Source of the DNA: Dioscorea cayenensis subsp. rotundata
Taxonomy: Eukaryota; Streptophyta; Magnoliopsida; Dioscoreales; Dioscoreaceae
Direction of reading: 5' to 3'
NCBI RefSeq assembly: GCF_009730915.1
Contig: NC_052481.1
Span: 2,356,001-2,420,000 of the forward strand
DNA: 64,000 nucleotides
A program made the translations under genes and the position numbers. Under the pieces are notes generated by a model, which was given only the letters and a program-made list of their open reading frames with translations, was not told the DNA's origin and made no database searches. Numbering within the stretch: the first letter of the stretch is position 1; each line of letters starts with the position of its first letter. Shown here piece by piece: positions 22,924 through 35,419 of this stretch.

Positions 22924-23140
22924 TTTTTTGAATAATAGCGACAATGTCGCCTTTTTTATGAATATAAACAGTACTGGAACCCGGATGTACAGTATATTTA
23001 TAGTATAAAAATATTATAGAAATTCCGAATAAACAGTGTATGAACAGTACGGGAACAGTACTGTTGGGGAAGAGATTTGAACCCATGACCTCCCTCTTAC
23101 ACTTTAATGTCATACCATTGGGCTATCCAATGATTGACAA
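22924..23140 (-). mobile_element. tRNA-derived SINE (217 bp)
   Basis: It is flanked by the perfect 14-bp duplication ATCTCATGCACTTT at 22910-22923 and 23141-23154. On the minus strand the 5' part carries a box A-like TAGCCCAATGG (23125-23115) and a box B-like GGTTCAAATCT (23083-23073). These are spaced as in a tRNA promoter. The 3' end is a short oligo(A) seen as T's at 22924-22929. A second member lies near 59745-59903. Confidence 0.85.
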
Positions 23141-23154
23141 ATCTCATGCACTTT

Positions 23155-26100
23155 GGAATAAGTAAAAGTTTAGTCATCATATTTCTATTCTTTAGCCAAA
23201 AATGGAATGCACAATATGCATGGAGTTGATCTTTTTTCATCATGAAGCAATGCTCTCAAAACCATATATAACACTATGAAAACCCTAAGACACAAACCTT
23301 TAAGTCTTTAAAGTCCCATAAGTTGTTTTTCAAATGGGTGAAGGATCATTAAAAGTAAAACCCATATCTTTGGCTGCTATCTCAACTTGTTCTTAAACAA
23401 TAAACAATAAACAATATGAAACCCACTAAGTTTAGTTCTCCATTACAATATGCATGCATGCATGTATTTTTTTTTTTTTTAGAAGTTCAAAGGTGGCATA
23501 TAAATATATCTAAAGTGTTCTTAGATTCCAATATGATGCCTTCACAATAATCACCTCCAATATTAGGATTCCAAAGTTTGTTTTTTGTAATCTCTATACG
23601 TTGAAAACAAGAAGATCTAATTTGCTTCCAAAACAAATGCATTAAAATAAATCCCTAAAGGTAATCTATATATAGATCTCATATCTATTTAATTAATAAG
23701 TTTGTTAAGATACATATATATATATATATACATATAATAGCTTGAGCCAACTTACATATATATATAACACTAAATGATGCATCTTTTGTCCTAGCTACTG
23801 TTTGCAAGCTTGGGTTATGTGACCTAGGTAAAGATTTTTTTTATATGAATAAGTTTTTGCATTATATATTCAAAATACTATATAGAATAGTTTGATTATA
23901 CTTCTTTTCCTCTCTTTATCACCACCATTTTATGTGCCCATTAAGGTTCTTTTTCTAGAAAGAAATGGACAACTCATGAATTTAATTATTTTAAAAAAAA
24001 TCAAAAATAGCATTAAAATTCTTATATTAATTTAACTTCTCGGAATTTTTTTATCTGAAATTTTCCATTTGTACTACTGAACCATTTTTTTATAATGGAA
24101 ATAGCTACGTTATAATAAAGTAAATTAATTATAATATAACATTGTAAAATAAAAATTACTAAAGAATACTTTTAGTTATCAACATTATTTTTTTATTTTT
24201 TTTATATGAATCATGCTTTTGTCTTAATAGTCACTAAAAACATTGTTATTCTTCACTTTTAATTTTTTTTTAACTATAATTAATGGTTGAACTACATACG
24301 ATCATAAAATAAAAGATTATCAATGTCTACAATAAGATTAAAAAACATATGATATCAAGAAATTTATATATATATATATATATATATATACTTTTATGCT
24401 CTTTGATTTATTCTAATAACTCTACCCTTGGCTATATTAAGTTTTATTTATATGAAAAACAAAAGAATATTCATGGGATATTTTTCTCAAATACCATCAA
24501 TATCAATTCTTGTTGTAATTATCTTGATTAATATAGTGGGGAATCCATTTAACTTAATTAAATTTGCTTTCTCTTTCCGCCTCCATATGGTCATCACTTT
24601 CAAATTATTATTTTTTTAAAATATATATGAGGAAAATACAAAAATAATAGCAACAAAAACTATCATTTTCAACTTCATTTAGATGTTAACTATGCGTTTT
24701 TTTTGTAATTTTGTTATGGAAATAATGATTTAATATAAATAAAAAAAATCTAAAGAATATTAAATCAGATTTGAAAGAGAAATATGTTATAAATTAATTG
24801 AAAAAATATATTCCCCTCCTCTTAAAACTTCCAAAAAGAACAACAATTTGTATGCATGATAAGTGCAATAAAATTAAATATTTACTTATTTAAGATTTAA
24901 TTATATATATATATATATTGCTAGATATTTGTTAAGTTTATTATTACACTAAATTTATTAAATAATAGAATTACAATTAAAGACTTTATGAGTTTTCGTT
25001 TAAGATTTAAATGTTGACATCAGGGACAGATCTTGGATTAAATATAAAAAATAAAAACAATATAATGAATTTAGGTGCATCAAAAAAAATTATATAAAAA
25101 TGATATATTACAATTGTTATATAGAGTTTTTTCTTGAATTTCTAATTTTAAACTTATAATTTTTTTTTGTTATTTATATTAAAAATTATCTTTTATTCAT
25201 ATCTATACATTGAATATTTATTATCTTATAAATAGAATCATTTTTCAAGAAAATATACATTTACTATATTGCATATATATGAAAATACCATATATATTTT
25301 TTTTTTATGGCGAAAATTTGTAATATATATATATATATACTTTTATGAAATAATAAATTTTTTAAATTTAATGGGGCAGCTCGCGTAATATGTATCCGTC
25401 CTTAGTTCACAGAAACCTTCATTAAAAAAAAAATTCTAATTAAGTCCAAAAAATTAGATATGAAGAGAAATATCTTAGTCCATATATAATTTTATTTTAA
25501 TCTCTTCAAAAGGGTAACCTTTGCATGTGTAAAGAATGTGCCCTTAGATATGTTCCATTTTGATATTCTCACAAGCAATACTTAATAAGCATACCTATAA
25601 AAAGCATATAAAACATCAAGTTGACACTAAAGAGTTTTTTTTCCCGAATGTGTACAAGCCATATCAGGGTGTGCGTGGACCAAAAAAATAATATTTCAAC
25701 TCATATATGTTTTTACTTTATTTGAAATGAGATCCAAACCTATTTTCTTGATAAAAACATGCACATCTTATATCAAAGATGGAGACAAATCTATCAAGAG
25801 ATTGTTGGGATAAAGATATTTTTTTTTTTTATCTCAAAAAATTTTTGATTCACATTTTAGAATTTAGAGTTTATTATAATTCACTCCACTTAATATTTTT
25901 ACCATTTTGAATAATTTATATATTCTTCTTCTTTATATGATAAATGCTAAAAAAATCAATAAAAATATAATGGTTTTTGACAAATACTTTTGTCCTTTAA
26001 ATAATAGCTAAATTATATATATATATATATATATCAAGACATGTTATTTGAGAATATCCGTAGATTTTGAATCTATTGACAACCCCTCAAAGTCATTGAA

Positions 26101-26307
26101 TCACTATCCAACTTGCCCTTGTCTCTTTATTTCTCCCTTCTTCCAGGGTGGCCCACGATGCAATCTTTTTAAATCTCAATCATATCCATTCTTTTCAATT
26201 GTTTTTTTCCTCTGCCTTTTCCCTGACTTTCTATTATGTGTAGACGTATGATATTTAGTGTGTGTATATATATACATATGAGAGAGAATGTGTGTGTGTG
26301 TGTGTGT

Positions 26308-26352
<45 letters not shown>

Positions 26353-27628
26353 AATCAAAGCAAATCTTATGAAGGTCCCTCAAATTAAATGGTGCTAGTA
26401 TGGGGGGACTAGTGTTTTGAAGAGAGAGGGCATCCATCCTTAATGAAAATAGGCTTAGTTTTAAAGAGGAGTGGGGTCAATGAGGTTTGTTTTATTATCG
26501 ATAAAAAGACTAATTATCCTTTTAAATAGGTTCTTTATTCTTAATTATTTATTATTATTACTATTATATATTAATGTCATTATATTGTTTCTGATTTGAT
26601 TTTTCTAAGTGAAACATCATGTCTTATGCTTCATTCTCTTCCAACTTATAGATAACCATCAATTATTTAGGGTTAGGATCAGCAATTGTCAAATTTATAA
26701 AAAATCTTTTGATTAAAATTTATTTTATTTCTTTTTAATTTTTTATCGATCTACCTACCTTCCAATTAACTTTGAAAAAATAATAGCATTTTTGTTATTA
26801 AACTTATTAGTTGATTTCTATAAAATCAATTCATAGGAAATAGTTTTATTAGAAGTAAAATTCAGGTAATGAGATAACCAACTCTTTTACAAAAGATTGT
26901 TATAACACTCTAATTCGATAAAAATTCTTACGTACCATAAAAAAAATTACATTTTAAATGATTTTATTATGGGTTGCTTTTTTTTATGAATTAATTTCTA
27001 TAAAATGTGTAAATATGGCGCTCATAGCTAATGGCCCATATGATATAATCTTTTTAAAATTTTCAAAAACTTATTTCATATTTTAAAAAATAAAACTTCA
27101 AAAATATTTAAATATTTTTATTATGACTATTTTCAATTGTTATAATTATTCATGTAAGTACTCCGCCAAGCGTCTTTACTAAATATGAATAAAAGAATTC
27201 TTGAACAACAATAATTACTTAAAATAACTCCGCCAAGCGTCTTTATTTAAAATTTTTTTTACCCTTCAATGATTTATAAACTTCTAAATCTTCATCATAC
27301 TTAAAATTTTATTAGTTCAATTTAAAAAAACACCCAGTTCATAAAGCATTTGACTCCATGACAAGTACACTCCTTTAAAGAACACACCCGGTTCAGATTC
27401 CAGAATCAACTTCCTGAATGTTGGTTCAAGTTTCAGCCCTGCTAACATCAAACAAAAATAGAGAACATTATGGTCAAGAACATGTCACATAGTTTTTTTT
27501 TAGTAGAATTCGTAAAATTTTTGAGAACTTATTTCACAATAACAATAAACATTATTATTACTCCTATTCTCAGAAAGAAATGAAGCTCTTCGACAAAGGA
27601 TAACCCGAACTGCATCTTCGAACAGAAC
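23155..27628. other. Gene-free spacer between SINE and HSP70
   Basis: AT-rich, with many (TA)n runs (23716-23730, 24366-24389, 24903-24919, 25323-25340, 26014-26033). A compound (TG)n(AG)n tract lies at 26288-26349. A MITE-like start abuts the (TA)n at 26014-26033. No coding sequence is recognised. The final part, 27530-27628, is probably HSP70 3' untranslated sequence. Confidence 0.5.
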
Positions 27629-30600
27629 CTACTTCTTGACCTCCTCGTATTCTGCCTCCGGCGGCTGATCTCCACCCTGAGACCCGCCGGAACTCGACCC
27701 AGAAGACCCACCGGACATGTGTTGCCCAATCTTAGATACTGCTTTATTGGCCGCATCAAGCTTCGCTTTAATACTGTCAACATTGTCTCCGGCCATTTCC
27801 TTTCGCAGATCTTCTATAGCGGACTCAATCTCGGAAGCAACCTCTGATGGAATCTTGTCCCGGTATTCGGACAAGCTCTTCTCGATGCTGTAGATTGTTG
27901 TGTCAGCACTGTTCTTGATGTCAATCAAAGCTTTCCTTTCCTGATCCTTCTGTGCAAACTGTTCTGCATCTTTGACCATCTTCTGGATCTCATCATCTGA
28001 TAGACCACCTGATGATCGGATCGTAATCTGTTGTTCCTTTCCTGTGGCCTTATCTTTTGCAGACACAATCACAATTCCATTGGCATCTATGTCAAATGTG
28101 ACCTCAATCTGAGGCATGCCTCTCGGAGCAGGAGGGATGCCGACAAGTTCAAACTCACCAAGAAGCTTATTGTCTGAAGCCATTTCCCGTTCTCCTTGCA
28201 GCACTCGCACACCCACTTGGGTCTGGTTGTCAGCTGCAGTCGAGAACACCTGTAGCAAGTGCCAAGCAGACGACGGATTGAAATTAATTGAAGCGAGGAT
28301 ACACATAATTTACTTCCAGCAGTAATCAAATCAAGAAATACAGTATAACCGCAAATGGAATTAGTATAAATAATTCAAATTTTAGCTGCAACAAGTACTG
28401 GATTATGTTGTGCTAAACTGGATTTGCATGAGTACACCAGCACATCACTTAGTATTCTTTTGGAAATGATATCTCGATCTTAGAGTAGCCATGATAACTT
28501 AACGATGTTGAAAGTATTCACATCTCATCCAATCAATCCTAATTCAGTGATTGACAATCTTCTAATCAAACTAGTTTAGAACCTATGTCCTGTAATAACT
28601 AGTGTTTCTCAGCAATACAAGAAAAAGGATTTGCATGAGTACACCAGCACAACACTTGGTATTGTTTTGGAAATGATATCTTGATCTTAGTGTAGCCATA
28701 ATAACGATGTTGAAAGTATCCACATCTTAGACAACCAATCCTAATTCAGTAATTGACAATCTTCTAATCAAACTATTTTAGAACCTATGAACTGTAGATT
28801 GTAGTGTTTAATAGCAATTTGAGATAGCAAAATTCAGGTTCTTGATGAAGAAAATAAAACAATTATGAACTTCTGAACTAACCTGACTCTTCTTCGTTGG
28901 AATGGTTGTGTTCCTGTTGATCAATCTTGTAAAGATACCACCAAGAGTCTCAATACCAAGTGATAATGGTGTGACATCTAAGAGAAGCAATTCCTTAACA
29001 TCACCTCGGAGGATGCCACCCTGAATGGCAGCACCCATTGCAACAGCTTCATCGGGATTAACACCCTTACTTGGGCTTTTTCCGAAGATTTCTGCAACAA
29101 CTTCTTGGACTTTTGGAACCCGAGTCATCCCTCCTACAAGAAGAACTTCATCAACTTCCTTTGTTGATATGCCGGCATCCTTCAGGCAACTCTTACATGG
29201 GTTTCGTGTCCTCTCAATCAAGTTATTCACTAATGACTCAAACTTTGATCTTGTCAATGTAATGTTCAAATGTTTAGCTCCAGATGCATCAGCAGTTATG
29301 AATGGCAGATTGATCTCTGTCTGAGAGGTTGATGAAAGTTCAATCTTAGCCTTCTCAGCTGCCTCTCGAAGCCTTTGTAAAGCTAGCCTGTCTTTTGATA
29401 GGTCAATGGCATCTGTTCTCTTGAACTCGCTCACTAAGAACTCTAGAAGAGTATTGTCAAAGTCCTCCCCACCCAAGAATGTATCACCATTTGTCGCTTT
29501 GACCTAAAAGCACAAAACAAAAATTTGGATCATGTGAAATAAATGAGTCCAAATGCCCAAGATGGGTATGGGTGACCCAAAAAGACACACACCTCAAATA
29601 CACCATTTGATATTTCTAGAATTGAAACATCAAAGGTTCCTCCTCCAAGATCAAAAACAGCTATGAGACCCTCCTTGTTAGTCATCCCATACGAAAGCGC
29701 AGCAGCCGTAGGTTCATTGATAATTCTTTGGACATCAAGCCCAGCAATTCTGCCAGCATCTTTAGTAGCTTGTCGCTGAGCATCATTGAAGTACGCTGGT
29801 ACAGTAATTACAGCCTTAGAAACAGACTTCCCAAGGTATGATTCGGCAGTTTCTTTCATCTTGGTCAAAACAAATGCACCAATCTGACTGGGAGAATACT
29901 GTTTCCCATTAGCTTCAACCCATGCATCTCCATTTGGAGCCTTAACTATCTTGAAAGGGACCATCTTCATCTCCTTTTGTGTTTGAGGATCATCAAACCG
30001 GCGGCCTATCAGCCTCTTGGTCCCAAAGATGGTATTTGTGGGGTTAGTAACTGCTTGGCGTTTGGCAGGAGTTCCAACAAGTAGTTCACCTTTCTGATTA
30101 AAAGCAACGACTGAAGGGGTGGTTCGTGCACCTTCAGCATTCTCAATCACCTTTGCATTCTACAGGTGTTAAATTAAACAAATATAAACATGAGTAAAAG
30201 AATCAAAGCAAAAACATGTAAATAATAACAAAAATCAGAAGTAAAACCTTTCCCTCCATGACAGCCACACAAGAATTTGTGGTTCCCAAATCAATCCCAA
30301 TAACATCATTACCGGCTGGTTTTGAACTGGAAGAAAAACAAGAATCAGATTACTTAAGACAAATAAATAACACAAACATTGCGACCGTGCTTATACTGAA
30401 TCCATGTTTTGGAAATATTACCTAAATGGTCTAGCCACATTTGACCAGCTTTTGGACAGACATGAAGCAGACCAAATTGATTTCTCATTGCCAGACAACT
30501 GAAAAAAATAGAGAAAAGCAAAACTAAAATCAGCAAGTTATCATTCATATAGATCATGCCGTGACTGTAAGAAAAAATAACCTCAAAAAAACTCAATTGA

Positions 30601-31607
30601 AGCCAAAATCTAACAATCAAGCATCATCCCCTGCATGTAGAAGCACATTATAATCATTGCTACAGAGAGAATAACATATCCTTTGACAAACCTTTTACAT
30701 TTATAAAAGAAAACTAATTTCAGGCAGGCTTTCTGTTCTGATTTTTCCAAGTATAGTGAATTCTACCAATTGTAGATCGTACAGAGCATACACATACTTT
30801 TTAAGTGCAGAATCAAAGATCCAACCAACTCCATCAAAGTCAAATATGCAATATAAATATATACATATATATTCTCATCACATTTCCCAAATTACAGTTC
30901 TAGAACCACTCCTAATCACCCTACAGTACGAACAAACTAAAAAGCTTTCATTTGTACAAGCTAAAGAATTGATTAATAGAAATACACCAAGAACCAGTTT
31001 CAATCACCACAGGTCATAAAAATAAACCAAAAATTCTTACATTTTCATCCAATTTATAGCATCAATCAACAGACTAAACAAGTACCGAGTCCATCATCAC
31101 AAACAAGAACAAAAACAGCAACAAAACATCTAATTCTCCAAATAGCAGATCAACAACAGCTGACCAAGAAGAATTAACAAGCAAAAATAGAACAAAGAAG
31201 AAAAAAAAGCCCTTCATTCTTACAATAATCTAAAGCATTAATTGGTGAAAATAGTACAATAACAAGAAATCCTCTCAATCAGCCCAACATAGAAACAAGC
31301 AGCTAAAAAAATTCACATTTACTTGAATATATGGCATCAATTGATACAAAAACGCCAAAATCAAGAAGTCACTCTCAATCATCAACAAAAAAAAAACGCA
31401 ATTAAACTCCAAATTACAAGAAAAAAACAACTGATTACAACTAAATAAGAAGATTCAAAGGTAACAACGAGCATCATCCATGAAAATCGAGATATAGAGA
31501 CCCAAGAACTATGGGATCGAAAAGGAGCTTACGGATCGGAGAGAAGAAGAGAGATTGGAGGAGAGCTGGCGTCGGCCGATGGCTCGGAGAATCACGGAGG
31601 AAGCCAT
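27629..31607 (-). CDS. Mitochondrial HSP70 chaperone
   Basis: Six exons: 31607-31533, 30498-30422, 30326-30248, 30159-29593, 29503-28883 and 28249-27629. They give 2040 nt and 679 aa, frame-continuous with canonical splice sites. The start [17 protein letters not shown] is an arginine-rich, acid-free mitochondrial presequence. ATPase signatures are IDLGTTNS (62-69) and DLGGGTFD (247-254), with [14 protein letters not shown] further on. The substrate-binding domain follows from about residue 440. The tail is glycine/serine-rich and ends EAEYEEVKK, as in mitochondrial rather than cytosolic (EEVD) members. The protein drives import through the TIM23 channel and folds matrix proteins with J-domain and GrpE partners. 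Promoter motifs at 31621-31776 fit a nuclear gene for a mitochondrial protein. Confidence 0.96.
28421..28793. repeat. Tandem ~165-bp duplication in the last HSP70 intron
   Basis: Units 28421-28585 and 28628-28793 match closely: both start GATTTGCATGAGTACACCAG and both contain CAATCTTCTAATCAAACTA near the end. The period is 207 bp. It fills most of the intron between exons 5 and 6. Divergence is low enough to suggest a fairly recent duplication. Confidence 0.8.
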
Positions 31608-31620
31608 GATCGGATTCCGA

Positions 31621-31776
31621 GGATTAGGGTTTTGCTAGGGTTTGTGGATGGCCTTGAGCTTCGTGGATGGCCTACAAAAGAGACAAGAGAATGAGTCACT
31701 CACTGGGCCTCGTATATGTATATATAGGGCCCATTTCCGAGATTTTTGTAGATGGGCTGGAGGCCCAACTTGGGCC
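31621..31776 (-). promoter_or_regulatory. HSP70 promoter: telo-boxes, TATA and site II elements
   Basis: On the minus strand two telo-box words (AAACCCTA type) lie within about 40 bp upstream of the ATG, at 31625-31633 and 31637-31644. A TATATA core is at 31714-31726. Site II/TCP words (TGGGCC or GGCCCA) lie at 31704-31710, 31727-31733, 31762-31767 and 31771-31776. Site II plus telo-box is a known arrangement for plant ribosomal-protein and mitochondrial-protein genes, so growth-linked expression is the reasonable inference. Confidence 0.6.
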
Positions 31777-32104
31777 AACTTGGAAAGCCTAAAATAAAAA
31801 TATATATATATATATATAATGGAGGGATAAAATGGAATTAAATTTTTATTAACTAGTTTTTCTTCCCTTTTTTTCATTTATCATTTATATTAAATGAATA
31901 AAAAAATTAAATAATAATAATAATAATAATAATTTGAAAGTCATATAAGGTGATGTTTGGTATAAAAGAATTAAAAGTGAAATTATGATTTTATCATTTA
32001 ATTGTAGGGTTAGATAGATTTTTTATTTTACAACATGGATAAGTGATATACATCATTATTTTTATTATAAAACCTCAATAATGCATTAGGAAAAAATCAA
32101 ACCA

Positions 32105-32325
32105 TCAACCCCTCTCATGGAAGGCAAGTGCCTTGATCTATTAGCACACATGATCCTTTGCGTATGATGTTTATTTCAAGGAAGATTTGAGATCAAAGTC
32201 ATCAAACCCCCAATCTCATACAAAGTGAGGGAGCCTGTGTTTATTATGCTTGCTTCACGCTTGTGTATCTCTCTAACTTGCCTTATTGTACACTTGTCGT
32301 ACGTCTACTTGTCAAAGGAAAAAAA
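32105..32325 (+). mobile_element. SINE-like sequence related to the 4504-4629 insertion
   Basis: It shares the 3' words TATGCTTGCTTCACGCTTG and CACTTGTCG with the shorter element near 4600, and ends in an oligo(A) at 32320-32330. A third relative lies near 37750-37945, where AGTTCAAATCC looks like a pol III box B. Boundaries are approximate and I could not find a convincing target duplication. Confidence 0.4.
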
Positions 32326-32366
32326 AAAAGTCTTACTACCGGGTTATTATTGTGTTGACTTTAGAA

Positions 32367-33030
32367 TGGATACGTCTTCTAGGGACGTCCCCAGAATCCA
32401 TATATGGGGATGTCCCCAGAATCCATTTGATCTAATAGCTCCTATAATGTAAAACCACACTGAAATTCTCTTTACCAAAACCACACATTTTTGTCTCCAC
32501 AAACGCCTCCACAGCATCCACTATCTCCGCCTCCACCAAGGCCTTCTCTCGTCTCCACCAACGCCCCATCGTCTTTCGTGTCAAGGGTTTAGATCCATCT
32601 CTCTATATATCAACCGATTCCTTCCTCTCATGATGCTTTTCAATTCAGTAAAACTTTCTTTTTGTTGTTCTTCTTTCTTTTTCCATTCGTTTTTTTTTAT
32701 TGATTTGGGTGTTGACTTGTTCCTGAAATGCTGTTAATTTCGAGATGGAATAATATTTCATTTGATTCGGTGTTGATCATGAAAATCAGGATGTTATTAG
32801 ATGGAGATTGTTGCTATAAAAATGGGCTTTATTTTTTATTTTGTTTATTATTTTTTTTTTTTTTGTTAATTGGTTGATGCATTTGTTTATATGAATCAAA
32901 GTTTGAATTTTGTTGATATTGAAGAATCTAAGGTTGCAACATTATAGGAGCCCTTAGATCAAATGATCTAACGCCTCCTAGGGACATCTCCAATATGGAT
33001 TTTGAGGACATTCCTAGAATACATATCCCC
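32367..33030. mobile_element. Foldback element (~665 bp) with ~85-bp inverted ends
   Basis: The left arm 32367-32450 and right arm 32937-33030 are inverted copies of each other. Shared ordered blocks include TCTAGG(G/A)A(C/T)GTCC, (G/A)AATCCATAT, ATTTGATCTAA and GCTCCTATAATG. The core holds C-rich CCTCCAC repeats near 32507-32570 and then a T-rich stretch resembling a leader and intron of a gene. No transposase is visible. Its right end abuts a (TA)n tract near 33035. Superfamily is unknown because no clean target duplication is seen. Confidence 0.6.
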
Positions 33031-34261
33031 TTTATATATATATAATCATAGAAAATATAATTAATTACAAAAATGATATATTTTGATTAAAAATTTAATA
33101 TATAATTATAAAAAATGATTATATTATCATTAAATTTTCAATATATAAAGTCTCATTTACAATTAATAAAATAAGCCACTTCTTATTTGAAGAGCTCAAA
33201 GTAACAATTTCTCTTACTTCAAGGACTGCTATGATTTTAAACCTAATATTTTTAATTCATTGAGTTGATATATATATATATATTCTTTATTTTGATTTTT
33301 TTTTTTAACTTAAAAAAGTTGTTTTTTGATTTTTTTTTTTTTTAAATATAAGGATTGTTGTCAAAATTTTTTAAAACAAAAACAAAGTGCCAAATATGTT
33401 TTGTGAGTTTTGTAATCAAAACATAAAATTGTTAAAAAAATTTTTTTTTTTTTTTTTGCAACCTTGCCAAATAAATAGTAATTTATGTGAATGGATCACA
33501 TATGGCATCACTGTTCATTGAAAAGAAATAAAAGAAAGAGGGGCAGCAAGAAGAACTCAAACTTATTCCAAGTGATCAATCAGTTCATTTTCATTATAAT
33601 ATCAACACTCTGAATGAAAACCTAAACTTAAAGATCAAAATGAGATATATCTTCATATGTTTCTCTTAACCTTTCCATCTGAATGTTCACAGCATCATCT
33701 TTGAGATAAAAATAATTAACCATATTGTCTCCCTTTAAAACAAAAATCAGATGATGCAGTAATATGCAGCAGAACAAAAGAAAAAAATAAACAGCACTAG
33801 TTATGCAGTAATAAAAACTAGCTACAAAAACATTGAATTAAAAAAGAGATCAACAAATTAATGGTTGAGAACTTGAGAATAATGCTTCAAAAAAATCTTT
33901 AGGAAAAACATATATGGATGAAAAGATATTAGAGAACAATGTGCAAAAGACAAAAGATGAACACATGAAATAAAAGAACAAGAAAAAAAAAAATAAAGAA
34001 AACTGTTATCATTAGACAATAATGAAAACCTTTCTCTCTTGTCAGGAAAACAACATCATTGCACCAATCTACTTTGTGTCAGTTCATAAACAAACAAAAA
34101 ACAAAAAAACAAAAGAAAGAGAGAGAGAGAGAGAAATAGAAAGAGAGAGCAAGAGCTCTAAACATCACCTTCTCGCTGTAATAATTTTACTACTTAATTT
34201 AAATATATATTATGAAAAGAAGAAAGACATGGATATATATATATATATATATTCATGGAAG

Positions 34262-34405
34262 CAATAGTGTTTGGGAGGAATGAAGCCTGGTCCGAGAGCA
34301 CCCATGCATGCATGCATGCTTGAAGAGATTGATGAAAAAACTCAATCATCTTCAAATCAAAGTTGGAGGAGCCTTGAGCCAGACTACATTCCCCTCAAAA
34401 CAAAG
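34262..34405 (-). ncRNA. MIR166: MIR166 microRNA precursor
   Basis: On the minus strand the 3' arm at 34295-34275 holds the 21-nt mature miR166, beginning TCGGACCAGGCTTCATTCC and ending TC. To my memory this matches the variant listed for some rice MIR166 members. The 5' arm at 34392-34372 holds the star strand, GGAATGTAGTCTGGCTCAAG plus a final G. The two form a duplex with 2-nt 3' overhangs and the usual mismatches; pairing extends outward (TTGAGGGG against CCTCCCAA). The loop between arms is 76 nt. miR166 guides cleavage of class III HD-ZIP transcripts, controlling organ polarity, meristem and vascular patterning. The primary transcript ends and promoter are not visible; a (GA)n tract lies at 34543-34567 upstream. 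Confidence 0.93.
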
Positions 34406-34997
34406 CTTCCAAAGTCTCTATCTCTTTCTCAATCTCTCTGGCCATGGCCATGGACATGGTTATAATTGGGTGGGTGGTTGATGATAAAGGAATGATGATA
34501 CCAAGGAGTAGAAGGGGTAGGAAAACAATAAAGACACATAAAAAGAGAGAGAGAGAGAGAGAGAGAGTGAAGTGCATGCATGGACCTAGTAATTAATAAC
34601 TTCATGGTTGTGGGGTTTCAGTCTCTCAGAGCTTTAGTCTCTTTCTTTCTTACCTGTACTGCATTTATTGTCCTTGGTTAATAACTTCAAAGGGAGTTTT
34701 TTTTTTCTTTTATATATACATACATATATATTGATTCATAACAAAATTTTGTTGATGTTTTAGTTTTGATATTAATATGAGTTAATTTTGAAAGTGATTT
34801 GTGTTAGCGATTAAGAGTAGTACGACATTAATTTAAAAGTAGCGGAAGTAAGAATGCATGCCTCTTATTATAACAATTTAGAGGTGCAGGAATTGAGATT
34901 TGTATGATTGAAGAAACCACCGTGATATTTATTATCTATATATTATTCTCCTCTTTGTTTTTTTTATATAATAATGTAAATAAATCACGAATTTATT

Positions 34998-35402
34998 TAT
35001 TTATTTATTTTTTTGAAAAGGTGGATAAACCACTTCAATTAATAAAAGCAACAGTACAAGATCAACCCTGATACAAAACCCCACTCATACCACAAGAAGT
35101 GATAAGAGGGGAAACAAAAACACACCAACGGAGGATGAACGGGTATCCTCCGACCCCACCAAATGGAAAAAAGCTTAGCCCGTGATGCGATCAGGTGCCT
35201 CCTCGGCAGTCGTGTCAACCCTCTCTCCCTGCCCCCTCATCTCCAAGAACTCGAGACTGCGCTTAACAGTAGCCTTAGTCTCCACAAATTTCGCCTTGAA
35301 ATTATCTGCAAGAGTATCGAACCACGAAAGAAGCATTCTATTAATACCCAGTACAATACAATGAGCAGGGAGGATTTTAGCATTAAAAATTCTATCATTG
35401 CG
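34998..35402 (-). mobile_element. 5'-truncated LINE, 3' end only (405 bp)
   Basis: It is flanked by a perfect 17-bp duplication, TAAATCACGAATTTATT, at 34981-34997 and 35403-35419. The A-rich tail appears as T's at about 34998-35014, so the element runs on the minus strand. Its sequence resembles the 3' part of the larger LINE at 60652-61882: both have AAAAAGTGGATAAACCAC-like ends and a related C-terminal frame. It sits about 600 bp upstream of the MIR166 hairpin. Confidence 0.85.
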
Positions 35403-35419
35403 TAAATCACGAATTTATT

